This document shows positions 51,545-59,560 of a DNA stretch of 64,000 nucleotides, piece after piece. A program made the position numbers and the translations under genes. The notes under the pieces are model-generated. The model did not search any database, had not been told where the DNA came from, and saw nothing but the letters and a program-made list of their open reading frames with translations. The stretch is from the NCBI GenBank assembly GCA_963739355.1, contig CAVUAD010000007.1, positions 744,001 through 808,000 on the forward strand, read 5' to 3'. Every line of letters begins with the position of its first letter. Position 1 is the stretch's first letter. This DNA is from JAWVFM01 sp963739355. Lineage in GTDB: Bacteria; Actinomycetota; Thermoleophilia; Solirubrobacterales; 70-9.

Positions 51545-54163
51545 GTGCCAGCCAAAGCGCGGAACGGGACGCCCGAGCTCTTCCTGATCGACGGTAACAG
51601 CCTTGCCTACCGGGCGTTCTTCGCCCTCCCTGAGTCGATCGCAACCGCCGACGGCCGGCCGACCAACGCCATCTACGGGTTCGCGTCGATGATGACCAAG
51701 CTCCTCATCGACCACAACCCGCGCGCGGTGATCGTTGCGTGGGACGCCGGGATGTCCGGCCGCGACGCCGAGTACTCCGAGTACAAGGCGGGCCGGCGCT
51801 CCCGGCCCGACCTGCTTCGCGAGCAGTGGCCGCACCTCGAGCCCCTTGCGAAGGCCTTCGGCTTCGAAAACGTGAAGGTGGACGGCTGGGAGGCCGATGA
51901 CGTCATCGCGACGCTGACCAAGCGCGCCGGCACCGCGCACGTCCCGGTGATGATCGTCTCGGGAGACCGCGACGTCTACCAGCTGGTCGGCGACGGCGTC
52001 AGGGTGATGACCACCTCGCGGGGGGTCACCGACACCAAGATCTACGACCGCGACGGCGTGATCGAGCGCTACGGCGTCCCGCCGGAGCTGGTTCCGGATC
52101 TCATCGGGCTGAAGGGTGATACCTCCGACAACATTCCCGGCGTCCCGGGGATCGGCGACAAGACCGCGGCGCAGCTCCTCCAGCGCTTCGGCTCGCTCGA
52201 GACCGTGCTCGACTCGGTCGACGAGATCTCCGGCGCAAAGCGCAAGGAGAACCTCACCAACCACGCCGACGACGCGCGGATCTCCAAGCAGCTGGCGACG
52301 ATGAAGCTCGACGTCGAGGTTCCTGAGGGCGTCATCGAGGCGGCCGACGTCGCGCCGGACCTCGCACAGCTCCGCGACCTCGCCGCGGAGTTCGAGCTCC
52401 GGGTTGTGATCCAGCGCCTCGAGGACGAGTGGGAAGGCACGGTTCCCGACCGCACGGTGGACGAGACCATTGCCGTGGAGGCGGTCGAGGGGACGCCGGA
52501 GGACCTCGCCGACGGGCCTGTCGGGCTCGCCGTCGCGGAGGGGCGCTGGGCCGGAACCGACGGCACGAAGGTCGTGGAGGGGGAGGTCACGAGCCTCGGC
52601 GAGCTCGCCTCCAGCCTGGAGGCGCGGCCGCTCGTCGCCCACGACGTCAAGTCCCTCGGGGGCAGTGGTCGCAGCGGCCTGCTCGCCGCCGCTGGGGCCG
52701 GCGGGCTGCAGATCGACCACGACACGATGATCGCCGCCTACCTGATCGACCCGGCCCGCCGCACGTACGACCTCGCCGAGCTCTGCGCCGACGCGGGCGT
52801 CGCGGCCCGCGCGGCTGACGCCGAGGCCCCGTCGGAGGGGCAGCTCGAGCTCGGCGACGAGCCGCAGGCGGAGCCCGCCGTCGACGCCCGGCTGGCGTTC
52901 GAGCTGGCGGAACGCCAGCGGCCGCAGATCTCGGACTTCGGGCTCGAGCGGGTCATGCGCGAGGTCGAGCTCCCGCTGGTGGACGTCCTGGTCGCGATGG
53001 AAAGGGAGGGGCTCCGCCTCGACGCCAAGCGCCTGGCCTCGATCGGCGAGGGAATGGAGGAGCGGATCGCGACGCTCCAGGCCGAGATCTTCGAGGACGC
53101 GGGGCACGAGTTCACGATCGGCTCGCCCCAGCAGCTTGGCGAGGTTCTCTTCACGGAGCTTGGCCTCAGCCGCAAGCGCCGCGGCAAGACGGGCTTCTCC
53201 ACCGACGCGCGAGTGCTCGCGGCGATTCGCGACGAGCACCCGATCGTGACCCGCGTCGAGCAGTGGCGGGAGCTCACGAAGCTGAAGAACACCTATCTCG
53301 ACGCGCTGCCCGCGCTGATCGATCCTGAGACCGGCAGGATCCACACCACCTTCAACCAGGTCTCGGCGGCGACCGGGCGCCTCTCGAGCACCAACCCGAA
53401 CCTGCAGAACATCCCGATCCGCTCGGATGTCGGCAGGCCGGTGCGCTCGTGCTTCGTCGCCGGCAAGGGCAAGAAGCTGCTGTCGGCCGACTACAACCAG
53501 GTCGAGCTGCGCGTTCTGGCTCACGTCGCCGACGAGAGCGTGCTGCGCGACATCTTTGCCTCCGGCGAGGACGTCCACTCGGCGACGGCCGCGGGCATCA
53601 TCGGCGCCGACCCGGACGCGATCAGCCCCGGGGAGCGCTCCAAGGCGAAGATGGTCAACTACGGCATCGCCTACGGGCTCTCGGCCTTCGGCCTCGCCGA
53701 CCGGCTGCAGATCGACCGCGAGGAGGCCGCGACCTACATCGACCGCTACTTCGAGCGTTTCCCGGCGGTTCGGCGGTTCATCGACGAGACGATCGCCGCG
53801 GCGGAGAGCGACGGGTACGTGTCGACGCTGATGGGCCGCCGCCGGCGCATCCCGGAGCTCCGGTCGAACCAGCGCCAGCGCCGGCTGCTGGGCGAGCGGC
53901 TCGCGGTCAACACCGTTATCCAGGGAACCGCGGCCGACATCATCAAGCTCGCGATGGTCAGCTGCCACCGGGCGCTCGCGGATTCAGGGCTCGAGACCAA
54001 GCTGGTGCTCCAGATCCACGACGAGCTTCTCTTCGAGGGCCCGGAGGCCGAGATGGACGATGCCGCAAAGCTAGTCGAGCACGAGATGTGCGCTGCGTTC
54101 GAGCTCGACCCGCCGCTGGCCGTCGAGGTCGGCGTCGGCGCGGACTGGCTGGCGGCGAAGTAA
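51545..54163 (+). CDS. polA: DNA polymerase I
   Basis: An 872-aa polymerase. The 5'-3' exonuclease domain (about 1-290) has LIDGNSLAYRAFFAL and WEADDVIATL. The middle domain (about 320-470) keeps the fold but lacks the acidic DxE residues of a proofreading exonuclease, so it is probably inactive, as in other actinobacteria. Polymerase motifs: A DYNQVELRVLAH, B RSKAKMVNYGIAYGLSAFG, C LQIHDELLFE. GTG at 51545. It is divergent from the NRPS gene with a 72-base gap. Confidence 0.97.
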   Translation: MPAKARNGTPELFLIDGNSLAYRAFFALPESIATADGRPTNAIYGFASMMTKLLIDHNPRAVIVAWDAGMSGRDAEYSEYKAGRRSRPDLLREQWPHLEPLAKAFGFENVKVDGWEADDVIATLTKRAGTAHVPVMIVSGDRDVYQLVGDGVRVMTTSRGVTDTKIYDRDGVIERYGVPPELVPDLIGLKGDTSDNIPGVPGIGDKTAAQLLQRFGSLETVLDSVDEISGAKRKENLTNHADDARISKQLATMKLDVEVPEGVIEAADVAPDLAQLRDLAAEFELRVVIQRLEDEWEGTVPDRTVDETIAVEAVEGTPEDLADGPVGLAVAEGRWAGTDGTKVVEGEVTSLGELASSLEARPLVAHDVKSLGGSGRSGLLAAAGAGGLQIDHDTMIAAYLIDPARRTYDLAELCADAGVAARAADAEAPSEGQLELGDEPQAEPAVDARLAFELAERQRPQISDFGLERVMREVELPLVDVLVAMEREGLRLDAKRLASIGEGMEERIATLQAEIFEDAGHEFTIGSPQQLGEVLFTELGLSRKRRGKTGFSTDARVLAAIRDEHPIVTRVEQWRELTKLKNTYLDALPALIDPETGRIHTTFNQVSAATGRLSSTNPNLQNIPIRSDVGRPVRSCFVAGKGKKLLSADYNQVELRVLAHVADESVLRDIFASGEDVHSATAAGIIGADPDAISPGERSKAKMVNYGIAYGLSAFGLADRLQIDREEAATYIDRYFERFPAVRRFIDETIAAAESDGYVSTLMGRRRRIPELRSNQRQRRLLGERLAVNTVIQGTAADIIKLAMVSCHRALADSGLETKLVLQIHDELLFEGPEAEMDDAAKLVEHEMCAAFELDPPLAVEVGVGADWLAAK

Positions 54164-54276
54164 TTCGGTTCAGCGCTTAGCCCCGAAAAGCGGCCGACAG
54201 CAGCGTGGGGTGGTTCTGCGCGGTGCGCCATCTCCTCGTACGCGCGCTTCCGGTCCCTGAATAGAGTGGTGGCTCC

Positions 54277-54717
54277 ATGGATAGGGGCCTCGCAGTGATC
54301 CTGACGGCGATCGTGGGCGGCCTCGTGGCGCTCCAGGCGCCGATCAACTCTGGGCTGGGCAAGCAGGTCGGGAGCCTCCCTGCGGCCCTGGTCTCGTTCG
54401 TCCTGGGCACGCTCATCCTTCTCGTGATCGTCATCGCCACCGGTGATACGGACCGACTGCGCTCGACGTTCGACGTCCGCTGGTATTACCTGATCGGCGG
54501 GCTGCTCGGTGCGGCGTACGTCACGGTCGCGCTGCTCTCCGTCCGCAGCATCGGCGCGGGCGGCGTCGCCGCCGCGACGATCACCGGGCAGCTCACGACG
54601 GCGGTGGTGATCGACCGGCTCGGCATCCTCGGCCTCGAGCAGGTCCCCTTCACCCCCACCCGGGTCCTCGGCATCGGCCTGCTGCTCGCCGGCACCCTCC
54701 TGGTGGTTCGGGCGTAG
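54277..54717 (+). CDS. YdcZ/DUF606-family membrane transporter
   Basis: A 146-aa protein with about five hydrophobic helices, of the half-size drug/metabolite-type DMT transporter family (YdcZ, DUF606). It starts MDRGLAVILTAIVGGLVALQAPINSGLGKQ-like with the conserved LQAPINSGLGKQVGS; also WYYLIGGLLGAAYVTVALLSV. Half-size members act as dimers. Substrate unknown. TAGAGT 10-15 bases upstream may be a -10. It converges on the FAD oxidoreductase. Confidence 0.85.
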   Translation: MDRGLAVILTAIVGGLVALQAPINSGLGKQVGSLPAALVSFVLGTLILLVIVIATGDTDRLRSTFDVRWYYLIGGLLGAAYVTVALLSVRSIGAGGVAAATITGQLTTAVVIDRLGILGLEQVPFTPTRVLGIGLLLAGTLLVVRA

Positions 54718-54726
54718 GGAGCGCGC

Positions 54727-55893
54727 TCAGGCCGCCAGGACCGGCCGGCGCGTCGGAGTCCTCGCCGGGCCCGCGAACTCCGGCGGGGCGATGTTGAGGT
54801 AGTGGTTGAAGGACCAGGTGACGAAGCGGCGCGAGGCCATCGCGTCGAGCGCAGGCGCGAGGGCGCGCGGCGGCACCCGGGGCACGGCGCGCTGCACGCG
54901 AAGCAGCCAGCGGAACTTCAATTCGTGCGCCGCTGAGAACGCGTGGTAGCGGCGCAGGGCCTCGTCGCGGGTCGTCTCCCCGGCAACGGCGGCGCGGAGC
55001 TCGCGGCCGCAGGCGATCCCGAAGTAGAGGGCCGTGCGGATGCCCTCCGCGGTCAGCGGCAGGCAGTGGCCGGCGGAGTCGCCGGCGAAGAACACGCCCC
55101 CCGCGGTCGCGTCGCGCAGCTTGTGCGGGATCCAGTTGCCCTGGTATCGGACGGGGTCGCGCTCGAGGTCGTCGGCAAGCCGCACTGTCGGCTCCTTGAC
55201 GTGGAACCGGGGGTCGAACGACCCGACGCCCACGCGCACCTCGTCGCGCGCCGGGAAGCTCCAGCCGTAGCCCGCGGGCACGTAGGATCGGTCGATCCAG
55301 ATCTCCAGCTGGTCCGCGCTGCCGCCGGGATGGACCTCGAGCCCGCGCGAGAGCGGCGCGTCCGGCGGCTGGTAGCCGCCCGCGCCCAGCACTCGCCGCC
55401 AGCCAAGGCCATCCACGACATATGGAGCCCGGATCTCCCCGCGGTCGGTGGCGACCGTGATCGAATCGACGCCTCTCACGTGATCCGTCCCACTCACGCG
55501 TCCCTCGACCTTCGCGGTCTCGAACGTCGCGTCGCACTGCTCGAAGAGCAACCCGCAGAGCTCGCGGTAGTCGAACGTCGAGAACGTCCACGGCAGGCGC
55601 ATCCGTGCCGTGGTGCGCGGCGTGTGGATGACGAGCGTGTCGAATGTCTGGCGAATCGAGGGCTCGAGGCCGAGCCTCGTGAGCCACTCCGTCGGCGCCG
55701 CGCAGGCGGAGGTCTGGCGCTCGCCGATCTCGTAGCGGTCGACGATGAGCACCCTCGCCCCCGAGCCCGTCAACTCACGCGCCACGGCGAGGCCCGCGAA
55801 GCTCGCTCCGCAGATCAGGACGTCGGCGTCCGCGTCCAGCCGGGTCCGCTCCGCGCCTCGTTTCGTCTTCCGCACCGGCACTGCGGCGAGCAT
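54727..55893 (-). CDS. FAD-dependent oxidoreductase, geranylgeranyl-reductase-like
   Basis: A 388-aa flavoprotein. ADP-binding motif ICGASFAGLAVARELTGSG near residue 30; VVDGLGWRR; and the FAD motif GVFFAGDSAGHCLPLTAEGIR near 290 typical of the geranylgeranyl reductase superfamily. The N-terminal 20 residues are basic and low complexity. Isoprenoid reduction or a related monooxygenation is likely but not certain. It is divergent from rpsA with a 40-base gap. Confidence 0.9.
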   Translation of the reverse strand: MLAAVPVRKTKRGAERTRLDADADVLICGASFAGLAVARELTGSGARVLIVDRYEIGERQTSACAAPTEWLTRLGLEPSIRQTFDTLVIHTPRTTARMRLPWTFSTFDYRELCGLLFEQCDATFETAKVEGRVSGTDHVRGVDSITVATDRGEIRAPYVVDGLGWRRVLGAGGYQPPDAPLSRGLEVHPGGSADQLEIWIDRSYVPAGYGWSFPARDEVRVGVGSFDPRFHVKEPTVRLADDLERDPVRYQGNWIPHKLRDATAGGVFFAGDSAGHCLPLTAEGIRTALYFGIACGRELRAAVAGETTRDEALRRYHAFSAAHELKFRWLLRVQRAVPRVPPRALAPALDAMASRRFVTWSFNHYLNIAPPEFAGPARTPTRRPVLAA

Positions 55894-55933
55894 AGACAGT
55901 CCCTGGCTGCTTTCTCCCTAAACTGTCCCGCCC

Positions 55934-57379
55934 TTGCCCGCAACCGAAACACCCGTGGAAACCACCCCCGACGCGCCCGTCGCCGGCCCCGTGACCCTCG
56001 GCAGCGACTTCATGATCGAGGTCGACGGCCAGCTGGTTCCCAACTACGACGCCACCATCAAGCCCTTCACCGAGGGCGACGTCGTGAGCGGGGAGGTCGT
56101 GCGGATCGACAAGGACGAGGTGCTCGTCGACGTTGGTTACAAGTCCGAGGGGGTCATTCCCAACAACGAGCTTTCGATCCGCCGCTCGGTCGATCCCGCG
56201 GATGAGGTGTCGCTTGGCGAACAGGTTGACGCCCTCGTCCTCACCAAGGAGGACCAGGAAGGACGACTCGTTCTGTCGAAGAAGCGCGCCCGCTTCGAGA
56301 AGGCCTGGCGGAAGATCGAGCAGGCCTCGGCCTCCGGCGAGCCCATCGAGGGCACGGTCATCGAGGTCGTCAAGGGCGGCCTGATCATCGACCTCGGCGT
56401 CCGCGGATTCCTGCCCGCCTCGCTCGTGGACATCCGCAGGGTCCACAACCTGGACGACTTCCGCGGCCAGACGCTCGAGTGCAAGGTGATCGAGCTCAAC
56501 CGCAGCCGTAACAACGTCGTGCTCTCGCGCCGCGCTGTCCTGGAGGAGGCGCGCAAGGAGGTCCGCGAGGAGATCCTCGGCCGCCTCCAGCCGGGCATGG
56601 TCGTCGAGGGGAAGATCTCGAACATCGTCGACTTCGGCGCGTTCGTCGACCTCGAGGGAATCGACGGCCTCATCCACATCTCCGAGCTCTCCTGGAGCCA
56701 CGTGAACCACCCCTCCGAGATCCTCAGCGTCGGGGAGACGGTGCGGGTCAAGGTCCTCGACATCGACCGCGACCGCCAGCGGATCTCGCTCGGCCTCAAG
56801 CAGACTCAGGAGGACCCGTGGCAGAAGGTGCTCAACGAGTACAAGCCCGGTGACGCGCTCGAGGGCAAGGTCACCAAGGTCGTCGCATTCGGCGCCTTCG
56901 TCGAGGTCGTTCCAGGCGTTGAGGGCCTGGTCCACATCTCGGAGCTGGCCGACCATCACGTCGAGAACCCGGCGGAGGTCGTCCAGCCCGGCGAGCAGAC
57001 CTGGGTGCGAATCCTCGAGATCGACGAGTCGCGCCGGCGGATCTCGCTGAGCATCAAGCGCGCCCAGCCGTCACAGAACCTTCCGCTTCGCGACCTGATC
57101 CCGGCCGAGCTCACCGAGGCCGCGAACGCCGAGACGGCTGCGGCGGCGGCCCCGGCTGTCGTCGACTCCGACGAGGCGTTCCCGGAGACTCCGCCCGCTG
57201 CCGACGAGACACCCACGGAGCCCCCGCCTCCGGCCGACGAGGCGCCCGCCGAGCCCGCGCCTGCCCCTGACGAGCCCGCGCCCCCGGCCGACGAGGCGCC
57301 CGCCGAGCCCGCGCCCGCGGCCGACGAGCCCGCCGAGCCGCCCACCGAGGCGCCCGAGCCCGGCGAACCCGGCGCCTGA
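55934..57379 (+). CDS. rpsA: 30S ribosomal protein S1
   Basis: A 481-aa S1 protein with four S1 RNA-binding repeats (about 40-110, 125-195, 210-280, 295-370; for example GDVVSGEVVRIDKDEVLVDVG and GMVVEGKISNIVDFGAFVDLE). The last 90 residues are an unusual Pro/Ala/Glu/Asp tail with repeated ADEAPAEPAPA units. TTG at 55934 gives a normal N-terminal leader; ATG at 56011 is an alternative. CoaE follows after 12 bases, the usual actinobacterial order. Confidence 0.94.
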   Translation: MPATETPVETTPDAPVAGPVTLGSDFMIEVDGQLVPNYDATIKPFTEGDVVSGEVVRIDKDEVLVDVGYKSEGVIPNNELSIRRSVDPADEVSLGEQVDALVLTKEDQEGRLVLSKKRARFEKAWRKIEQASASGEPIEGTVIEVVKGGLIIDLGVRGFLPASLVDIRRVHNLDDFRGQTLECKVIELNRSRNNVVLSRRAVLEEARKEVREEILGRLQPGMVVEGKISNIVDFGAFVDLEGIDGLIHISELSWSHVNHPSEILSVGETVRVKVLDIDRDRQRISLGLKQTQEDPWQKVLNEYKPGDALEGKVTKVVAFGAFVEVVPGVEGLVHISELADHHVENPAEVVQPGEQTWVRILEIDESRRRISLSIKRAQPSQNLPLRDLIPAELTEAANAETAAAAAPAVVDSDEAFPETPPAADETPTEPPPPADEAPAEPAPAPDEPAPPADEAPAEPAPAADEPAEPPTEAPEPGEPGA

Positions 57380-57391
57380 GGCGCCGGCGGG

Positions 57392-58018
57392 ATGCCGCCG
57401 GAACCCTCTCCAGATTCCGTTCGCCCCGTGATCGTCGGGCTGACCGGTGCGATCGCCGCGGGCAAGTCCGAGGCGCTTGCCGCATTCGAGCGCCTGGGGG
57501 CGGCGACGATCTCCTCCGACGCGGTCGTCCACGAGCTGCTCGGGTCCGCCGACGTCGTGGGTCGCCTGACGGAGCGCTGGGGCGAGGAGGTCGCGCCCCA
57601 GGGCGAGGTCGACCGCAACCGGGTCGGCGCCATCGTCTTCTCCGACCCCGAGGAGCTCCGCTGGCTCGAGGAGCTCCTTCACCCGCTGGTGGGACGGCGC
57701 CTGGCCGAGTGGGGCAGGGATCTGCCGCCGGAGACCGCCGTTGCGGTGGTCGAGGTGCCGCTCCTCTTCGAGACGAGCATGGAGGACGGGTTCGAGGCAA
57801 CCGTGGCGGTCGTCGCCGACGACGGGCTGCGTGAGGAGCGTGCCGCCGCGCGTGGCACCGATCTCGTCGCTGAGCGCTCCGGTCGCCAGCTCCCGCAGAG
57901 CGAGAAACAGGCACGGGCCACGTTCGTGCTCACCAACGACGGCTCCGTGGACGACCTCGAGCGTGATGTGGCCGAACTGCTGCGTAACCTCGCCGCCATG
58001 AGCGGGGCGGGCTCATGA
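57392..58018 (+). CDS. coaE: dephospho-CoA kinase
   Basis: A 208-aa kinase for the last step of CoA synthesis. P-loop GLTGAIAAGKSEAL, SSDAVVHELL acceptor site, and VEVPLLFET-type lid region (VVEVPLLFETSMED). C-terminal lid helix normal. A short N-terminal leader of 12 residues precedes VIVGLTG. Its stop overlaps the lytic transglycosylase start (ATGA). Confidence 0.95.
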   Translation: MPPEPSPDSVRPVIVGLTGAIAAGKSEALAAFERLGAATISSDAVVHELLGSADVVGRLTERWGEEVAPQGEVDRNRVGAIVFSDPEELRWLEELLHPLVGRRLAEWGRDLPPETAVAVVEVPLLFETSMEDGFEATVAVVADDGLREERAAARGTDLVAERSGRQLPQSEKQARATFVLTNDGSVDDLERDVAELLRNLAAMSGAGS

Positions 58019-58575
58019 GAACCTGGACGGCGAAGCTTGGCCTGGCGGTCGTCGTCGGCGCGCTGGTCGCGATCGGGATCAGCAGGCTCGACGTCGGCGA
58101 CGCGATCAAGGAGATCACGCTCCCGCTGCGTCACGACGACATCATTCGCCAGCAGGCCTCCGAGAAGGACGTCGACCCGGCGCTGATCGCCGCGGTGATC
58201 TACGCGGAGTCGCGCTTCGTCGACCAGAAGTCGAGCGCCGGCGCGCTCGGGCTGATGCAGATCACGCCGCAGACCGCGAAGGGGATCGAGGCCGCGAGCG
58301 GGGGCACGACGTTCGTGACCTCCGACCTCAGCGATCCCGAGATCAACATCAGCTATGGCGCCTTCTACCTGCGCCACCTCCTCGACCGCTACTCCGACAA
58401 CGAGGTTGCGGCCCTCGCCGCGTACAACGCCGGGATCGGCAACGTCGACGGCTGGGGCGGGGCGGACCTCACCGTCGGCGACATCAAGTTCCCGGAGACG
58501 CGCGGCTACGTTCAGGAGGTCATGGAGAAGCAGAAGGAGTACGCGCAGAAGTACCAGGCCGAGCTCGGGCTGTAG
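58015..58575 (+). CDS. SLT-type lytic transglycosylase
   Basis: A 186-aa exported murein hydrolase. A single N-terminal membrane helix (about 6-23) anchors or exports it; the SLT domain (about 45-175) has the catalytic Glu in VIYAESRFVD, GALGLMQITPQTA and AALAAYNAGIGNVDGWGG. It cleaves peptidoglycan glycan strands without hydrolysis. It is coupled to coaE by a four-base overlap, an order seen in other actinobacteria. Confidence 0.93.
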   Translation: MRTWTAKLGLAVVVGALVAIGISRLDVGDAIKEITLPLRHDDIIRQQASEKDVDPALIAAVIYAESRFVDQKSSAGALGLMQITPQTAKGIEAASGGTTFVTSDLSDPEINISYGAFYLRHLLDRYSDNEVAALAAYNAGIGNVDGWGGADLTVGDIKFPETRGYVQEVMEKQKEYAQKYQAELGL

Positions 58576-58631
58576 CGAGCCTGCGCGCTTCGCGCTCACA
58601 TGCCGCCCTCGGGGCAGGTGCCCCTCGCCGC

Positions 58632-58991
58632 CTACTCCGTCGCCCGCCACGCCCAGAGCATGAACAGCGGCTGAATCGGGAGGCGCAGCCAGAGCGCCCA
58701 GCGCGGGATCCGCAGGCCCGGGATCTTCTCGGGCGAGACCGCCATGTGGACGTTGGCGGGGAACACCGCGACCAGCACGCCGAGGAGCCACCACCTGGCG
58801 AATCGCCGGGTGGGGGAGGGGGCCGCGGTGACCCCTCCGACGATCTCGGCGACGCCGCTCCACGACACCGCCTGCTGCGCCGTCATCGGCACGTACTCGG
58901 GCACGATCGCCTCGTAGGTCCGCGGGACCACGAAGTGCATGGTCCCGGCAAAGATCCAGAAGCCGGAGAGCAGGCGGCGCGAGCGGTTCAC
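58632..58991 (-). CDS. DoxX-like small membrane protein
   Basis: A 119-aa protein with about three to four hydrophobic helices. It begins MNRSRRLLSGFWIFAGTMHFV and has PEYVPMTAQQAVSWSGVAEIVGG, the pattern of DoxX-like proteins, then VFPANVHMAVSPEK. Redox-related or unknown function. It is divergent from the MarR gene, and its start lies 86 bases from the MarR start, so the MarR-type operator could govern both. Confidence 0.82.
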   Translation of the reverse strand: MNRSRRLLSGFWIFAGTMHFVVPRTYEAIVPEYVPMTAQQAVSWSGVAEIVGGVTAAPSPTRRFARWWLLGVLVAVFPANVHMAVSPEKIPGLRIPRWALWLRLPIQPLFMLWAWRATE

Positions 58992-59031
58992 GCCGAGGAC
59001 GATAACGACGGGTTTACGTAACTCGCGCAGG

Positions 59032-59067
59032 TTGACGTAACGCAGGTAATTCGCTATGCTAATTACC
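59032..59067 (+). promoter_or_regulatory. promoter and overlapping palindromic operator of the MarR gene
   Basis: TTGACG (-35, 59032-59037), a 17-base spacer and TATGCT (-10, 59055-59060) make a near-consensus promoter 18 bases before the MarR start. Overlapping it is the perfect inverted repeat GGTAATT-N9-AATTACC (59045-59067), the size of a MarR-family site. A repressor bound there would cover the -10. A near-direct repeat (ACGTAACTCGCGCAGGT, ACGTAACGCAGGT) lies upstream. Autoregulation is inferred. Confidence 0.75.
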
Positions 59068-59077
59068 GAAGCTAATC

Positions 59078-59560
59078 ATGACGCAGTCAACCAAGTCGAC
59101 AGATCGTGAGGAACTGGCCGCCGTTGCGGCCCGTTTGCGTCTCGCGATCACCAGGACCTCGCGCCGGTTTCGCCAGGAAGCCGGCACCGGCCTCAGCCCG
59201 TCGCAGGCGTCGGCGCTCAACACCATCGAGTGCCACGGGCCGCTGACGCCGAGCGAGCTCGCCGAGCGTGAGCGGGTCAGGCGCCCGAGCGCGACCCGCA
59301 TCGCCGGCAAGCTCGCCTCCGAGGGCCTGATCGCTCGCACGCCCGATCCGGCGGACGCCCGCAGCGCGCTGCTCGCGGTGACGCGGCGCGGGCGTTCGCT
59401 GGCGACGGCCATGCGCAAGCGCAAGAACGCCTACATGGCTCGGCGCATTCGCGATCTTCCGGCCGGCGACATCGCGACGCTGGAGCGCGCCGCCGAGATC
59501 CTGGAAGCCCTTCTCGAGAGCGAGTCCCCGACTGCGGCGGCCCAGAGGCGGCTGCCTTGA
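59078..59560 (+). CDS. MarR-family transcriptional regulator
   Basis: A 160-aa winged-helix regulator. Core features: LRLAITRTSRRFRQEAG, the helix-turn-helix LTPSELAERERVRRPSATRIAGKL, and the wing IARTPDPADARSALLAVTRRG. It likely represses itself and the MFS efflux gene that overlaps its stop, releasing on binding of a small phenolic or lipophilic ligand. ATG at 59078 gives a short leader from the mapped-looking promoter. Confidence 0.95.
   Translation: MTQSTKSTDREELAAVAARLRLAITRTSRRFRQEAGTGLSPSQASALNTIECHGPLTPSELAERERVRRPSATRIAGKLASEGLIARTPDPADARSALLAVTRRGRSLATAMRKRKNAYMARRIRDLPAGDIATLERAAEILEALLESESPTAAAQRRLP

Noticed and set aside
58583..58595. GCGCG-CTT-CGCGC hairpin between the lytic transglycosylase and DoxX-like genes
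   Set aside because: Only five pairs and no T-run; expected by chance in this GC content.
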